Source: Desulfobacteraceae bacterium
Lineage (GTDB): Bacteria > Desulfobacterota > Desulfobacteria > Desulfobacterales > SURF-7
NCBI GenBank assembly: GCA_003599865.1
Contig: QZKS01000079.1
Coordinates: 62,001 to 126,000, forward strand
DNA: 64,000 bases
Reading direction: 5' to 3'
The stretch's first letter is position 1, and each line of letters begins with the position of its first letter. The notes below the pieces were generated by a model, which saw only the letters and a list, made by a program, of their open reading frames with translations, ran no database searches and was not told where the DNA came from. Shown here one piece after another: positions 45,467 through 54,839 of this stretch. The translations under genes and the position numbers were made by a program.

Positions 45467-46397
45467 GGTGTCCTTCTTCATTTTGTTTCAATTGTTCCAG
45501 TAAGGATTCCGCGCCCATGGCCAGAAGTTTTTCCGCAAGACGGATTCCGATGGCTTCATACAGGGAGGAATGGGCGGAGATGGTTTCCCGGATCATGGTT
45601 TTGCCCTCGATATCGGCGACAAGGCCGGTCAGGGAGAGGTCGTCTCCTTCCAGCCTTCCCAGAGCGGCAATGGGAACCTGACATCCGCCTTCCAGGCGAT
45701 GCAGAAAGGAACGTTCGGCCAGGACCGTGATACGGGTCGGCTCATGGTTGATTTTTCGTACGATCGGTGTAATGACCGGGTCGTCTTTTCGGATTTCAAT
45801 GCAGAGCGCACCCTGGCCTACGGCAGGCAGCATGATATGGGTCGAAAGATATTCCGAGATCGCATTCTCATGGCCAAGGCGTTTCATTCCGGCGGCAGCC
45901 AGAACAATGGCATCCAGGTTTTCGGTTGCAAGCTTGCGGATGCGGGTGTCCAGATTGCCGCGCAAGGGCACGATCCGGATGTCCGGACGGATATGCTTCA
46001 TCTGGGATGACCGCCGGAGGCTGCTGGTTCCGATCCTGGCCTCTTTCGGCAGATCGGCAAACCGGATGTTGTTTTTCGAAATCAATACATCCCGGTGGTT
46101 TTCCCGTTCCGGAACCGCTCCGATGCAGAGCCCGTCCGGAAGCTGCGCCGGCATGTCCTTCATGCTGTGAACCGCCAGGTCCACTTTCCCGGCCAGCAGC
46201 GCTTCCTCGATTTCCTTGACAAACAATCCTTTTCCGCCGACTTTGGCCAGCGGCACATCCAGGATCTTGTCCCCTTTGGTTTTGATGATATCCAGGGATA
46301 CGGTACAATCCGGCTGAATTTTTTCAATAACGGATTTTACCCAGTTGGCCTGCCATAATGCCAGCAGGCTGCCCCGGGTTCCAATGGTCACCTGCAT
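45456..46397 (-). CDS. hemC: Porphobilinogen deaminase
   Basis: HemC polymerises four porphobilinogens to hydroxymethylbilane. The 313-residue protein has the N-terminal IGTRGSLLALWQA, the phosphate/propionate-binding RRSSQMK...RGNLDTR region, and LEGGCQVPIA with the Cys that carries the dipyrromethane cofactor. ATG 46397 has GGAG 8 nt upstream and matches the family start. It directly precedes cobA-hemD, so two consecutive steps are coupled. Confidence 0.96.
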   Translation of the reverse strand: MQVTIGTRGSLLALWQANWVKSVIEKIQPDCTVSLDIIKTKGDKILDVPLAKVGGKGLFVKEIEEALLAGKVDLAVHSMKDMPAQLPDGLCIGAVPERENHRDVLISKNNIRFADLPKEARIGTSSLRRSSQMKHIRPDIRIVPLRGNLDTRIRKLATENLDAIVLAAAGMKRLGHENAISEYLSTHIMLPAVGQGALCIEIRKDDPVITPIVRKINHEPTRITVLAERSFLHRLEGGCQVPIAALGRLEGDDLSLTGLVADIEGKTMIRETISAHSSLYEAIGIRLAEKLLAMGAESLLEQLKQNEEGHHEG

Positions 46398-46401
46398 GTG
46401 A

Positions 46402-46635
46402 TCAGCTCCCGCATCCGGCACAGCTGGTTGCGGAACAGCCTCCGCAGGATGATGAGGAAGCTGAGGAACGGACGGTTTCACCTCCGCTTCCTTTGGATTT
46501 GAATCCGCAGGCGGACATCAGCCGGTGGACCTTTTTACCACCGCAGGAAGGGCAGGTTTCCGGTTCATCGGATCCAAAAACCAGATATTCAAAATCCTGA
46601 TTACATTTTTGACAATGATATTCATATATCGGCAT
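46402..46635 (-). CDS. FmdB-family zinc-ribbon protein
   Basis: The 77-residue protein begins MPIYEYHCQKCNQDFEYL with a CPSC knuckle, the FmdB regulator signature. The C-terminus is a Ser/Cys/Gly-rich tail (SCGGCSATSCAGCGS) typical of such proteins. FmdB proteins are putative regulators of unknown target. AGGAG lies 9 nt before ATG 46635. It is 4 nt from the hemC start. Confidence 0.88.
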   Translation of the reverse strand: MPIYEYHCQKCNQDFEYLVFGSDEPETCPSCGGKKVHRLMSACGFKSKGSGGETVRSSASSSSCGGCSATSCAGCGS

Positions 46636-46767
46636 AATGATTTTCTCCTGACTTTTTACACATTCATCAAGATCCGCTTCGGATCTTTTCCTGTTTTGCA
46701 CGGAAACATGCCGGTTTCCGTTTAAAGTTCATATATATGGACGAAATGACATCGATATTCAAGAATT
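46636..46767. other. selA-fmdB spacer with two stem-loops
   Basis: AAGATCCG/CGGATCTT (46669-46687, 3-nt loop) and CGGAAAC/GTTTCCG (about 46699-46718) are perfect stems. T residues follow the first only on the plus strand, so it is not a good terminator for selA. No gene is seen. Confidence 0.45.
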
Positions 46768-48189
46768 TTATTTGCCTGACTGCGCAAGAATCAATCTCAG
46801 GGCGTCCGCAATCATGGAGAATTCATCATGTTGAACGGTTCGAAGGTCCAGAATAAAGAGATCGTCCTCGATTCTGCCGATGATCGCCGGATCGTTTTTC
46901 CGCAGGGCTTTCTCAATACCGTCGGCGGTCATTCCCTGGATCCGGATTCCCAGACCGGCGCTGGGCAGGTCCAGAAGGGGCAGGGCGCCGCCGCCGGTTT
47001 TCGAGAATATTTTTTTCCGGTCAAGCGTCAGGCGGGAATCTTTTTGTTCTTCCAGCATTCCGGCAAGCTGATCCGCCTTCTGACGGATCTGTTCATAGGA
47101 ATCCGTAATCATGCGCAATGTCGGAATATTGCGGACTGCGGTTTTCGGATCACGGTACAGCCTGAGGGTGCCTTCCAGGGCGGCAAGGGTCATTTTGTCG
47201 ATTCGAAGCGCCCGGGTCAGCGGATTTTTCCGGATATTTTCCATGATCTCTTTTTTGCCGACAATAATTCCTGCCTGGGGACCGCCAAGCAATTTGTCCC
47301 CGCTGAACGTGACAATATCGGTTCCGGCATGGATGGAATCCTGAACCGTGGGTTCCCTGGTGAGTCCGTATCGGGAAAAATCAATGAACATTCCGCTGCC
47401 CAGATCTTCCATGACCGGAAGGTTATGGCGTCTGCCGATCTTGACCATTTCCGGCAGGGAAACATCGGAAGTGAATCCGGTGATGGCAAAGTTGCTGGTA
47501 TGCACCTTGAGCAAAAGCCCCGTATTTTCATGAATGGCTTCTTCATAATCCTTGGGATGGGTCCTGTTGGTGGTCCCGACCTCTTTCAGGATACAACCGC
47601 TTTTGGCCATGACATCCGGAATGCGGAAAGACCCTCCGATTTCAACCAGTTCACCCCGTGAAACAATGACTTCCTTCCCGGATGCCATGGTTTCCAGACA
47701 GAGCAGGACGGCTGCGGCATTGTTGTTCACCACCATTGCCGATTCGGCACCGCTGATTTCACAGAGAATATTCTCAATATGGCTGTACCGGAGGCCCCGC
47801 CGGCCTTTTTCCAGATCAAATTCAAGGTTGGAATAGCCGGTTGCGACCTCCCTGACCCGTTCCATGGCTTCTTCGGCAAGCAGGGAACGCCCCAGGTTTG
47901 TATGAACCACCACACCGGTTGCATTGATGATTTTTTTCAGGTTGGGTTTCATGGCCCCGGTAATTTTCCGTCTGACCGCAGACAGCAGCAGGCCGGTATC
48001 TATCTCATTGTCCGATGTTTCGGCCTGAAGGATACGTGCGCGGGTTTTTTCAATGACGGACCGGATGGCCTCGACAAGGACGGATTTCGGGGTTTCCGAA
48101 TAGGCCGGCTCTTCGCGAATACTCTCCAGGAGCCTGTCCACGCCGGGCAGTTTTCGTAATTGTTTTTCTTTGTTGCCGATAGGGTTCAT
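46768..48189 (-). CDS. selA: L-seryl-tRNA(Sec) selenium transferase
   Basis: SelA is the PLP enzyme converting seryl-tRNA(Sec) to selenocysteyl-tRNA(Sec). The 473-residue protein has the typical INATGVVVHTNLGRSLL region and the PLP-Lys motif FSGDKLLGGPQAGI. Length fits the family. Its presence means the organism makes selenoproteins, common in sulfate reducers; no selenoprotein gene or selB lies in the window. Confidence 0.96.
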   Translation of the reverse strand: MNPIGNKEKQLRKLPGVDRLLESIREEPAYSETPKSVLVEAIRSVIEKTRARILQAETSDNEIDTGLLLSAVRRKITGAMKPNLKKIINATGVVVHTNLGRSLLAEEAMERVREVATGYSNLEFDLEKGRRGLRYSHIENILCEISGAESAMVVNNNAAAVLLCLETMASGKEVIVSRGELVEIGGSFRIPDVMAKSGCILKEVGTTNRTHPKDYEEAIHENTGLLLKVHTSNFAITGFTSDVSLPEMVKIGRRHNLPVMEDLGSGMFIDFSRYGLTREPTVQDSIHAGTDIVTFSGDKLLGGPQAGIIVGKKEIMENIRKNPLTRALRIDKMTLAALEGTLRLYRDPKTAVRNIPTLRMITDSYEQIRQKADQLAGMLEEQKDSRLTLDRKKIFSKTGGGALPLLDLPSAGLGIRIQGMTADGIEKALRKNDPAIIGRIEDDLFILDLRTVQHDEFSMIADALRLILAQSGK

Positions 48190-48226
48190 CTTGTCATTTC
48201 CGTGATGCGTATTTTAATTCCCGGGA

Positions 48227-49594
48227 TCATGATCCGCCGACCAGCATGGAAGCCTTGTCAGGATCGGTTCCCAGTGCTTCTATCGGAATCAGGTTCACAA
48301 TATCAGGAAATCGGGAAATTGAAAGACCTAATTTTTCAAGGCTTGCCTGGAAATATTCCACACTGATCGGGACCAGTTCAAGGCTGGTATGAAACCGGGA
48401 CATGATCAGTTCGGTCAGGAATATGATATGGGACAATCTGGGGCTGTTTCTGGTTTTTTCCGGGCTGTGATGGGATGAAATACAATCGGCCAGGTTGGGG
48501 GGAAAGGACCATTTTCCGGCAAGTTTTTTTCCGGCCTCACAGTGATCCATGCCGAATATCTGTTTTTCCACCGTCAGAATATTGGCCTTTTTTTTCTGCA
48601 TATTCCGGTAAAACAGGGGGGATGAGGCGGCCAGCGCCTGGTCCAGAACCACCATCCCGATGTCATGCAGCAGGCCGGCTGTATAGGCGGTCTGGGGACG
48701 GACCTTTCCGCTTTCTCTGGCCAGCTTCTCGGCAATAATCGCACTGGAAACGGCATGGTGATACAGCCCTCCGTAGCAAAGTGCATATCCGGTTCCGGAT
48801 TGGCCGAAATAATTGTTGATGGCGGCAAGGAGGATGGATTTTACCAGCGCATCACGTCCCAGTATGATCAGGGCATCATCCAGGGTGTCAATTTTTGCGT
48901 TTCCCTTGAACAAGGCCGAATTGCAGATCCGGAGCACAGAGGCGGTGATAATCTGATCTTTCCGGATTTCATTGGCGATGTCTTTAAAGCTGCTGCCTTC
49001 CTCATCCAGCATCCTCATGGCTTTGATGGCGGCCTGGGGGATCGGCTTGATGGAAGCAAAGGCCCGTTCCATTTCTTCGGGGGTGGGCGGTTGAATTTTT
49101 TCATGGGATTCGGACAGGGGTTCTCCGGCGGGCCGGATTTCCGGCACCCAGTTTTTCATGTTCAGGCTCAGGGTGCACGTGAAGAACCCTCCGGTTTCCA
49201 CATGTTCAATCCGGATGCTTTCCTGCTGGAGGAATTTGATGGCCGCATCGGCATTCCGCCCGCCGATGTCCAGGGCGATGTCATGCCGGGTCAGGGGTTC
49301 CATGAGCGCGCCTCCGGCGACCCAGGCTTTCAGATTTTCTTTTTTCGCGCCATGTTTCAGCAGTTCATGGAGAAACAGCGGCATGCCGGTTGTCACATAT
49401 TTTCCGGGTTCTTTGGGATAGGCCATCGAAACCGGCTCCGGCAGAAGGAAATGGATCAGCCCTCCGATTCCGGTTCCCGGATCAAACATGGCAACCCCGA
49501 CGCAGGTCCCGAGGAACGCCTCCAGAGTGATATCCGCTGTTGCATGAATCATATAGTTTCCCGTGGCAACGTGGTAAATCCGATTGTTTCTCAT
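48227..49594 (-). CDS. CheD-like domain fused to HDOD domain
   Basis: This 455-residue protein joins an N-terminal CheD-like domain (about 1-150; LGTCVGVAMFDP with Cys31, GGLIHFLLPEP with His48) to an HDOD domain (about 180-385; AYTAGLLHDIGMVVL). CheD deamidates chemoreceptor glutamines using Cys-His-Thr; the Thr expected six residues before the Cys is Glu25 here. HDOD domains are non-catalytic signalling modules. No chemotaxis genes are nearby. It lies upstream of selA with a 37-nt gap. Confidence 0.82.
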   Translation of the reverse strand: MRNNRIYHVATGNYMIHATADITLEAFLGTCVGVAMFDPGTGIGGLIHFLLPEPVSMAYPKEPGKYVTTGMPLFLHELLKHGAKKENLKAWVAGGALMEPLTRHDIALDIGGRNADAAIKFLQQESIRIEHVETGGFFTCTLSLNMKNWVPEIRPAGEPLSESHEKIQPPTPEEMERAFASIKPIPQAAIKAMRMLDEEGSSFKDIANEIRKDQIITASVLRICNSALFKGNAKIDTLDDALIILGRDALVKSILLAAINNYFGQSGTGYALCYGGLYHHAVSSAIIAEKLARESGKVRPQTAYTAGLLHDIGMVVLDQALAASSPLFYRNMQKKKANILTVEKQIFGMDHCEAGKKLAGKWSFPPNLADCISSHHSPEKTRNSPRLSHIIFLTELIMSRFHTSLELVPISVEYFQASLEKLGLSISRFPDIVNLIPIEALGTDPDKASMLVGGS

Positions 49595-49661
49595 GAGATT
49601 CTCCGCTCAAAAAGGGGGTGGATTCCAACAGGTTGAATTTTTTGTTTCGATCACTATGGAA

Positions 49662-50483
49662 TTAAAAGCCCTGGGCAGCGCCGGTCTTGCATTTTCGGAG
49701 TGATTGCAGTTTCTCTTTCAGTTCGTTCAGTTCTTCAATGGCTTTTCTGTTTTTGGAAATGTTGAACCCGGATTCGGAAAGGTCTTCGGAAGCGGCGATC
49801 AGGGTCCGGTAGCATTCGCTTCCTTCACAGAACAGGCATACAGCGAGATCCTTTTGGTCGGTATGGATAAAATCATCATCCTTCACCGGAAAACTGGGTT
49901 GCGACCCCATGGGATCACTGTGTTTGATCTGCAGCAGGTGTTTGTAATTGGATCGTTCCGTATGCCGGTCTTCGTCATTCGGAAACAGATTTTTGATCAG
50001 AAAGTCAACCGTCCATGGTTTCTTGTTTTGACGGCTGCAGGCAATCCAGTCACTTGCATGGGAGGGATTTTCGGAAACATACTGCATCTCAAGCCGCAGT
50101 TCCATCAGTGTCAGGAGAAGCTGGGCGGCATCCCTTGCCAGTCCCTTGGAGATTAACAGTTCAATGGAAACCATACATTCCTTGAGCCGGAACAGGATTT
50201 TCAGGGATACAAAGTTGGACTGCGTCAATGGCTTGAATGATGCCTGCTCACCAACGGTATTGATCAGGTTGGTGATCTCCGAGCGCATTTTCTGTACGAT
50301 CATTCCGAACGAATAAACAGTCTGGTCTTCAATATTTTTTAGATCTTTCCAATGAACATAACCGAACTGGCCGTCTGATTTCACCATGCTGTAATTCCCA
50401 ATCATCGCTGTTGTTGAATCCGGATTCTGTTTCGATGGTATCTGTATAGCATACTTTTGGCGGTTTGACATCAATAAACTCAT
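49662..50483 (-). CDS. DUF5677-like protein
   Basis: This soluble, helical protein of about 273 residues resembles DUF5677 (KECMVSIELLISKGLARDAAQLLLTLMELRLEMQYV). The function is unknown. The start is uncertain: ATG 50483 or 50471, since the frame opens to 50600 and would run into the pyrF promoter region. No good ribosome site precedes any candidate. It is divergent from pyrF. Confidence 0.55.
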   Translation of the reverse strand: MSLLMSNRQKYAIQIPSKQNPDSTTAMIGNYSMVKSDGQFGYVHWKDLKNIEDQTVYSFGMIVQKMRSEITNLINTVGEQASFKPLTQSNFVSLKILFRLKECMVSIELLISKGLARDAAQLLLTLMELRLEMQYVSENPSHASDWIACSRQNKKPWTVDFLIKNLFPNDEDRHTERSNYKHLLQIKHSDPMGSQPSFPVKDDDFIHTDQKDLAVCLFCEGSECYRTLIAASEDLSESGFNISKNRKAIEELNELKEKLQSLRKCKTGAAQGF

Positions 50484-50614
50484 AATAAACTCACAGAAAC
50501 AACTCAAATGGCGAGTATTGGTGCAGGGGTTGTTTTTTCCCGAAAATAGGATTACATCTGCTTTCAAAAAGGTTTTCTCCTGAACAGCCAATCGCAACAT
50601 TAGGGAATGGAATC

Positions 50615-51358
50615 ATGAAACCGGCAAAAGAATATATTATTTTTCCCCTGGATGTTCCTGCCATGGAAATGGCAAGACCGTATATCGAAAGCCTGTCCGG
50701 GCATGTGGGCATGTTCAAGGTGGGGCTTGAACTGTTTGTCAGGGAGGGTCACCGGATTATCGAGACAATTCATGAAAAAGGCGGTACGGATATTTTTCTG
50801 GATCTGAAGCTGCATGACATTCCCACAACGGTTCAAAGAGCGATGCGTGTCATCTCTGAATTCGGCGTCCGTTTTGCAACGGTTCATTGCGGGGAGTCCC
50901 GAAAGATGCTGGAGGCTGCCGTACAGGGAAGTCAGGGAAAAACCGGCATACTCGGTGTAACCGTATTAACGAGCGTCAATTCGGCTGATATCGCGTCGGC
51001 CGGATTTCAGAAGGAATATTCCGATGATATCCGGAAGCTGGTAATGAAGCGGGCAACCATGGCCAAAGAAGCGGGTTGTGCGGGAATCGTGTGTTCGGGC
51101 CATGAGGCGATGCACGTCAAACAGGCTTTCGGTGAACCATTTCTTGCCGTAACACCGGGCATCAGGCCGTCATGGGAAACTCCGGGAAAAGATGACCAGC
51201 AAAGGGTCATGACCCCTGGTCAAGCCATCCAAAACGGATCCGATTATCTGGTGATCGGTCGCCCCATCAGAGATGCCGCTGATCCGGCGGAGGCGGCACA
51301 GCGGATTGCACAGGAGATTGCAGAGAGCCTTCCGGCATCGGACCCAAAGGAATCGTGA
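50615..51358 (+). CDS. pyrF: Orotidine 5'-phosphate decarboxylase
   Basis: PyrF makes UMP from OMP. The 247-residue TIM-barrel protein has the catalytic DLKLHDIPTTV, the TPGIRP loop and YLVIGRPIRDAADP at the end, typical of group I enzymes. The start is ATG 50615. It stands alone between a divergent DUF5677-like gene and a convergent amidohydrolase. Confidence 0.96.
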   Translation: MKPAKEYIIFPLDVPAMEMARPYIESLSGHVGMFKVGLELFVREGHRIIETIHEKGGTDIFLDLKLHDIPTTVQRAMRVISEFGVRFATVHCGESRKMLEAAVQGSQGKTGILGVTVLTSVNSADIASAGFQKEYSDDIRKLVMKRATMAKEAGCAGIVCSGHEAMHVKQAFGEPFLAVTPGIRPSWETPGKDDQQRVMTPGQAIQNGSDYLVIGRPIRDAADPAEAAQRIAQEIAESLPASDPKES

Positions 51359-51370
51359 TGCCGGTTTTGT

Positions 51371-52672
51371 TCAGGCAAAGGTTCCTTCCGGGTTCCGGCA
51401 GGTGAATAATTGTTGATCCCGCCCGCCCGCGTGAATCATTTCCCCGTTGACGACTGTATATCGCGGCATGATACGACTGTTGTATTTTAGTTCCTCACCG
51501 CCTGTATCCGAATATGCAAATTCACCCTCCTGTATTGAAAAAAGGGTCAGGTCGATTTTTTTGCCGACCTGGATTTCCGATTCAATCTGCAGGATTTCCC
51601 GGGGCCGGGAGGAAATTTTTCGGGTGACATCTTCAAGGCTCAAACCCAGTGCAAGAAATTTTGAGGCCACATTGGCAAAGGTGAGGGATTTGGAAAGGGA
51701 AGGCAGAATCCACAGATCGGAACTGATGGTAAAATCGGAAAAATCCTGTTCCAGCGCTTTCCGGGCGGTTTCAAAACGGAAGCTTGCCAATCCGTGACCC
51801 ACATCAAAAAGCACCCCGTTTGCCTTGGCTTCCCGCGCCTCCGGTCTGATGGCTCCGGAAGGGAGGACAACGCAATTGTTGGTTTCCCTGAGAAAATGGG
51901 TAATGATATCTCCGGGCTTGGAGACTTTCAGGAAATCGGTTATGGACGGTTCCGGATTCCCGAGATGATACATGACCGGCATGGACAGATCGGCGGCAAG
52001 TTTTGCCGTTGTTTCCGCCAGAAATGTCGGATGGCCCGAAGGCGTGTTGGTGGTATCCAGCCGGACCTTGAAGCCCTTGATAATGTCCGGATATTCCATG
52101 GCCAGCCGGCGCGCGCCTTCTACATCTTCCACGCCCGGTCTGCTCTTGAAAAGCACATTGGAAACCTGAATTCCATTTTTCCGGACATTCAAAAACAGGT
52201 AAACCGGAATGGACTCGCCGGGACAGCAGTTTTCGAAAAAGGAAGGAAGGGTTTCCGGACCGTAAGTGCCGGCCTCGACCAGCGCCGTGACCCCCATTTG
52301 CGGGCCGAGCAGGCATGGCTCAATGCCGATTGTGGTGCCGATATGACAGTGAAGGTCCACCCATCCGGGAGAGATATGCAGGCCGGAGCAGTCCATGACA
52401 TTCGTATTGTGATCGGGAAGGGCAAGAATCCGGTCTGCCAGATGGATGATCTTTCCTTCCTGTATTTCCATGTCCAGTCTCCGGTATCGGCCTCCCATAA
52501 AGACAGATCCGTTCTGAAGCACGATCTTCTGCGGAATTTCATTGTTTCGTTTATGGGGCACGCAGCGCGCACATCCGCTCAGCAACAGGGTTTCCGTCAG
52601 GAGAGGTGCGGCAAGAGCGACTTTTCCACAGGTTTTGAGAAAGGTTCTTCTGTCGATATGATGTCTGCTCAT
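51371..52672 (-). CDS. Tat-exported amidohydrolase lipoprotein
   Basis: The 433-residue protein has a twin-arginine signal (RRTFLK) followed by lipobox LLSGC, so it should be exported folded and lipid-anchored. The amidohydrolase metal motif is DLHCHIG. A carbamylated-Lys candidate lies in IIKGFKVR and His ligands in VMYHLGNPEP. It resembles the amidohydrolase/deacetylase group related to dihydroorotase and D-aminoacylase; the substrate is unknown. ATG 52672 has AAGG 5 nt upstream. It converges with pyrF. Confidence 0.8.
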   Translation of the reverse strand: MSRHHIDRRTFLKTCGKVALAAPLLTETLLLSGCARCVPHKRNNEIPQKIVLQNGSVFMGGRYRRLDMEIQEGKIIHLADRILALPDHNTNVMDCSGLHISPGWVDLHCHIGTTIGIEPCLLGPQMGVTALVEAGTYGPETLPSFFENCCPGESIPVYLFLNVRKNGIQVSNVLFKSRPGVEDVEGARRLAMEYPDIIKGFKVRLDTTNTPSGHPTFLAETTAKLAADLSMPVMYHLGNPEPSITDFLKVSKPGDIITHFLRETNNCVVLPSGAIRPEAREAKANGVLFDVGHGLASFRFETARKALEQDFSDFTISSDLWILPSLSKSLTFANVASKFLALGLSLEDVTRKISSRPREILQIESEIQVGKKIDLTLFSIQEGEFAYSDTGGEELKYNSRIMPRYTVVNGEMIHAGGRDQQLFTCRNPEGTFA

Positions 52673-52936
52673 TATCACCTTTATCCTCCGACAATCATCA
52701 CGTTATGTTGTTTATCCGATACGGATCGGTATTTCTTTCTATATAGATTGTCGTGGGCATTTTCAAACGGAAAATATAATGACTCTTCCCCAATACCTTT
52801 CCGGAAGCGGAACCGTCTCTTGGGATATGCAATCATCGTAGCTTTTTGATAAAGAGGCTTGGAATGTTTCCGGGGAAATGGTAAAGAGGCGGGGTTTATT
52901 CTGGTTTCACGATCAAAAAAAGGACCTGTACCGTAT
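52673..52936. promoter_or_regulatory. Divergent promoter region, amidohydrolase / thioesterase
   Basis: This gap holds an 8-bp inverted repeat CGACAATC / GATTGTCG separated by about 50 nt (near 52691-52757), wide enough for a looped or dimer-of-dimers site. A TTG at 52859 could start the thioesterase earlier. Confidence 0.4.
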
Positions 52937-53434
52937 ATGAACCCGAGAGCCGGTTATAAGCCGTTGTTAAATCTGGAAAACCATAAATGCTTCGGATGCA
53001 GCCCCATCAATCCGGTGGGGTTGAAAATGAAGTTTTATGCAAAGGATGAATCCGTATTTTCATGGGTAACGGTATCGGAACATCTATGCGGATGGGAAAA
53101 TCTCGTGCATGGCGGTGTGATTGCGGCGATTCTGGATGAGATCATGAGCCGGACCGCATTGTATATCCTCAAGAAGTTCATCATGACAAAAGAGATCCAT
53201 GTCCAATTCCTGAAACCGGTTCCGGTTGAAAAAGAATTGATGGCTCAGGGAACGATTCTGCAGGTGAACAGCCAGCGGGAAGCAACCATCGAAGGACTTC
53301 TCTTTGGTGAAGATAATCGGCTGTGCGCAAAAGCAACCGGTTCGTTTGCGCTTTTTTCTCCTTCCAGCCTGAAGAAAAAAGCAGTCATGGATCAATCCCG
53401 GATTGATGACCTGGCCCGCCTGATCGGGGAATAG
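52937..53434 (+). CDS. PaaI-type hotdog thioesterase
   Basis: The protein of about 165 residues has the HKCFGCSPINPVGLKMKF opening and the hotdog core LVHGGVIAAILDEIM with the catalytic Asp/Glu region, as in PaaI/YigI-type acyl-CoA thioesterases. The substrate is unknown. The start is either ATG 52937 or TTG 52859. Its 3' end overlaps the GTPase gene on the other strand by 50 nt. Confidence 0.78.
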   Translation: MNPRAGYKPLLNLENHKCFGCSPINPVGLKMKFYAKDESVFSWVTVSEHLCGWENLVHGGVIAAILDEIMSRTALYILKKFIMTKEIHVQFLKPVPVEKELMAQGTILQVNSQREATIEGLLFGEDNRLCAKATGSFALFSPSSLKKKAVMDQSRIDDLARLIGE

Positions 53435-54839
53435 GCCCATCCAGAAAAACCTTGATGGTTTCATGGACTTTTTTCCTCGCGAGTTCCTGCCGGATAAGAT
53501 CTTTTTTCTGCATCTCCTGAAAAAAGAATTGGAACACCTGCTTGGATTCGTTCGGCATCCGGCTGGTAAACCCCTGTTTTTCATTTTTCATGTTCAGCAT
53601 ATCCCTCTGGATTTCCGGATATCCTCTCCGGCCATGGGCCCAGTTGACCACCTGCGAGTAGTAAAGCAGGGCCCGGTCCAGAAGAATATACATGAACTGC
53701 ATGTTCCGGTTGGGGCCGACGGTGATCTGGTATCCGCCGATGGAAAGGCCGATCACTTTGGTACGGGCGATCTTCCGGCTGCCCAGAAGGGCGGAACCGG
53801 CACCGAATGCACCGCCGATTGCGGCAAAAAGACCCAGGGAGTGACCGGCGGCCGCAACGTCAATAATGGCACCGGCCGCACCTCCGGCGGCAGCGGCGGC
53901 AGCCACAAGCTCGCCTTTTGTCAGCCCGAGCAGTTGCCATGTTTTTTCGCTGAACAGGTCTTCGGTTAAAACCGAGTGCGGCGGGAATTCAATATGAAAG
54001 ACATTGTGCTTGAAGAGTTTTCTGATTTTTTCATGGGTCTTTTTTTCAAACGCCAGCAGTTCTTTTTTATAGGTGTTTTGAAGCCTTTCTTTTTCCTCAT
54101 CTTCGGAAGCGCGGCCGGAGATGGTAAGGGTTGTACTGAATGTCAGACAGGTGGTTAAAAGGTCGGTGATCAGTCCGGCTGTCAGATGGTTGCGCCGGCT
54201 CCAATCCATCCGGAATGCGGCAATGACATCATCGAGTGCTGCTTCCCATTCCTGATCGATTCCCCGGAGACTGGTCAGAAGGGCGATTCGTTCCGTGTAT
54301 GCGGCATTGTGAGCGTTAAATACCCTGATAATATTGAAGTTCTTCCGGAATTCATGCTTCCAGTCTTCCGAATAATCAGCCTGCTTGTCTTTTGAATTGA
54401 TGATCGCCATTCTCGGCCGTGCGGTCAGCCTCAATATTTCCATCTCCGCCCGGTCATCCCTCCGGACCGGCCGGGAACCGTCTGCTACATAAATGATGCC
54501 TGCCCCCCGGGCAATGGGAGAAAACAGCTCACATTCATCCTGGAAATCATTTGTATTTTTGTTCTCCAGAATGAATCGCTGCACGATTTCATTGGCCGGT
54601 CCGGTATACTTCCGGAACCATTCCAGACTTTTCTGAGGGACCTGAAAACCCGGTGTGTCGGTAAAGCGGATCATTTCCTTTTCGTCGATGAACACGGGAA
54701 AGGAGCGGCATTTTCGGGTTTCTCCGGGTGTAGGACTGATAATGACGCTGTCATCTTCCGTAAGTGTGGAAACGACGGACGATTTTCCTTCGTTGGGATG
54801 TCCGAGGACGGCAAATTCAGGGACGGGATTCCGGTTCAT
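53385..54839 (-). CDS. DUF3482-type membrane-associated GTPase
   Basis: The 484-residue protein has an Era/TrmE-like GTPase domain: P-loop GHPNEGKSS (about residues 13-21), switch II DTPGFQVP, and a candidate NSKD G4 motif. A glycine-zipper-like hydrophobic stretch (AAAAAAGGAAGAIIDVAAAGHSLGLF in part) suggests membrane insertion or pore-like helices. It matches the DUF3482 family, which is paired with DUF2868 in other bacteria. It shares ATGA with the DUF2868 stop, so the two are coupled. The function is unknown. Confidence 0.8.
   Translation of the reverse strand: MNRNPVPEFAVLGHPNEGKSSVVSTLTEDDSVIISPTPGETRKCRSFPVFIDEKEMIRFTDTPGFQVPQKSLEWFRKYTGPANEIVQRFILENKNTNDFQDECELFSPIARGAGIIYVADGSRPVRRDDRAEMEILRLTARPRMAIINSKDKQADYSEDWKHEFRKNFNIIRVFNAHNAAYTERIALLTSLRGIDQEWEAALDDVIAAFRMDWSRRNHLTAGLITDLLTTCLTFSTTLTISGRASEDEEKERLQNTYKKELLAFEKKTHEKIRKLFKHNVFHIEFPPHSVLTEDLFSEKTWQLLGLTKGELVAAAAAAGGAAGAIIDVAAAGHSLGLFAAIGGAFGAGSALLGSRKIARTKVIGLSIGGYQITVGPNRNMQFMYILLDRALLYYSQVVNWAHGRRGYPEIQRDMLNMKNEKQGFTSRMPNESKQVFQFFFQEMQKKDLIRQELARKKVHETIKVFLDGPIPRSGGPGHQSGIDP

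Noticed and set aside
46669-46687. Stem-loop considered as a SECIS element because selA is adjacent
   Set aside because: Bacterial SECIS elements lie directly after an in-frame UGA; no interrupted reading frame is present here.
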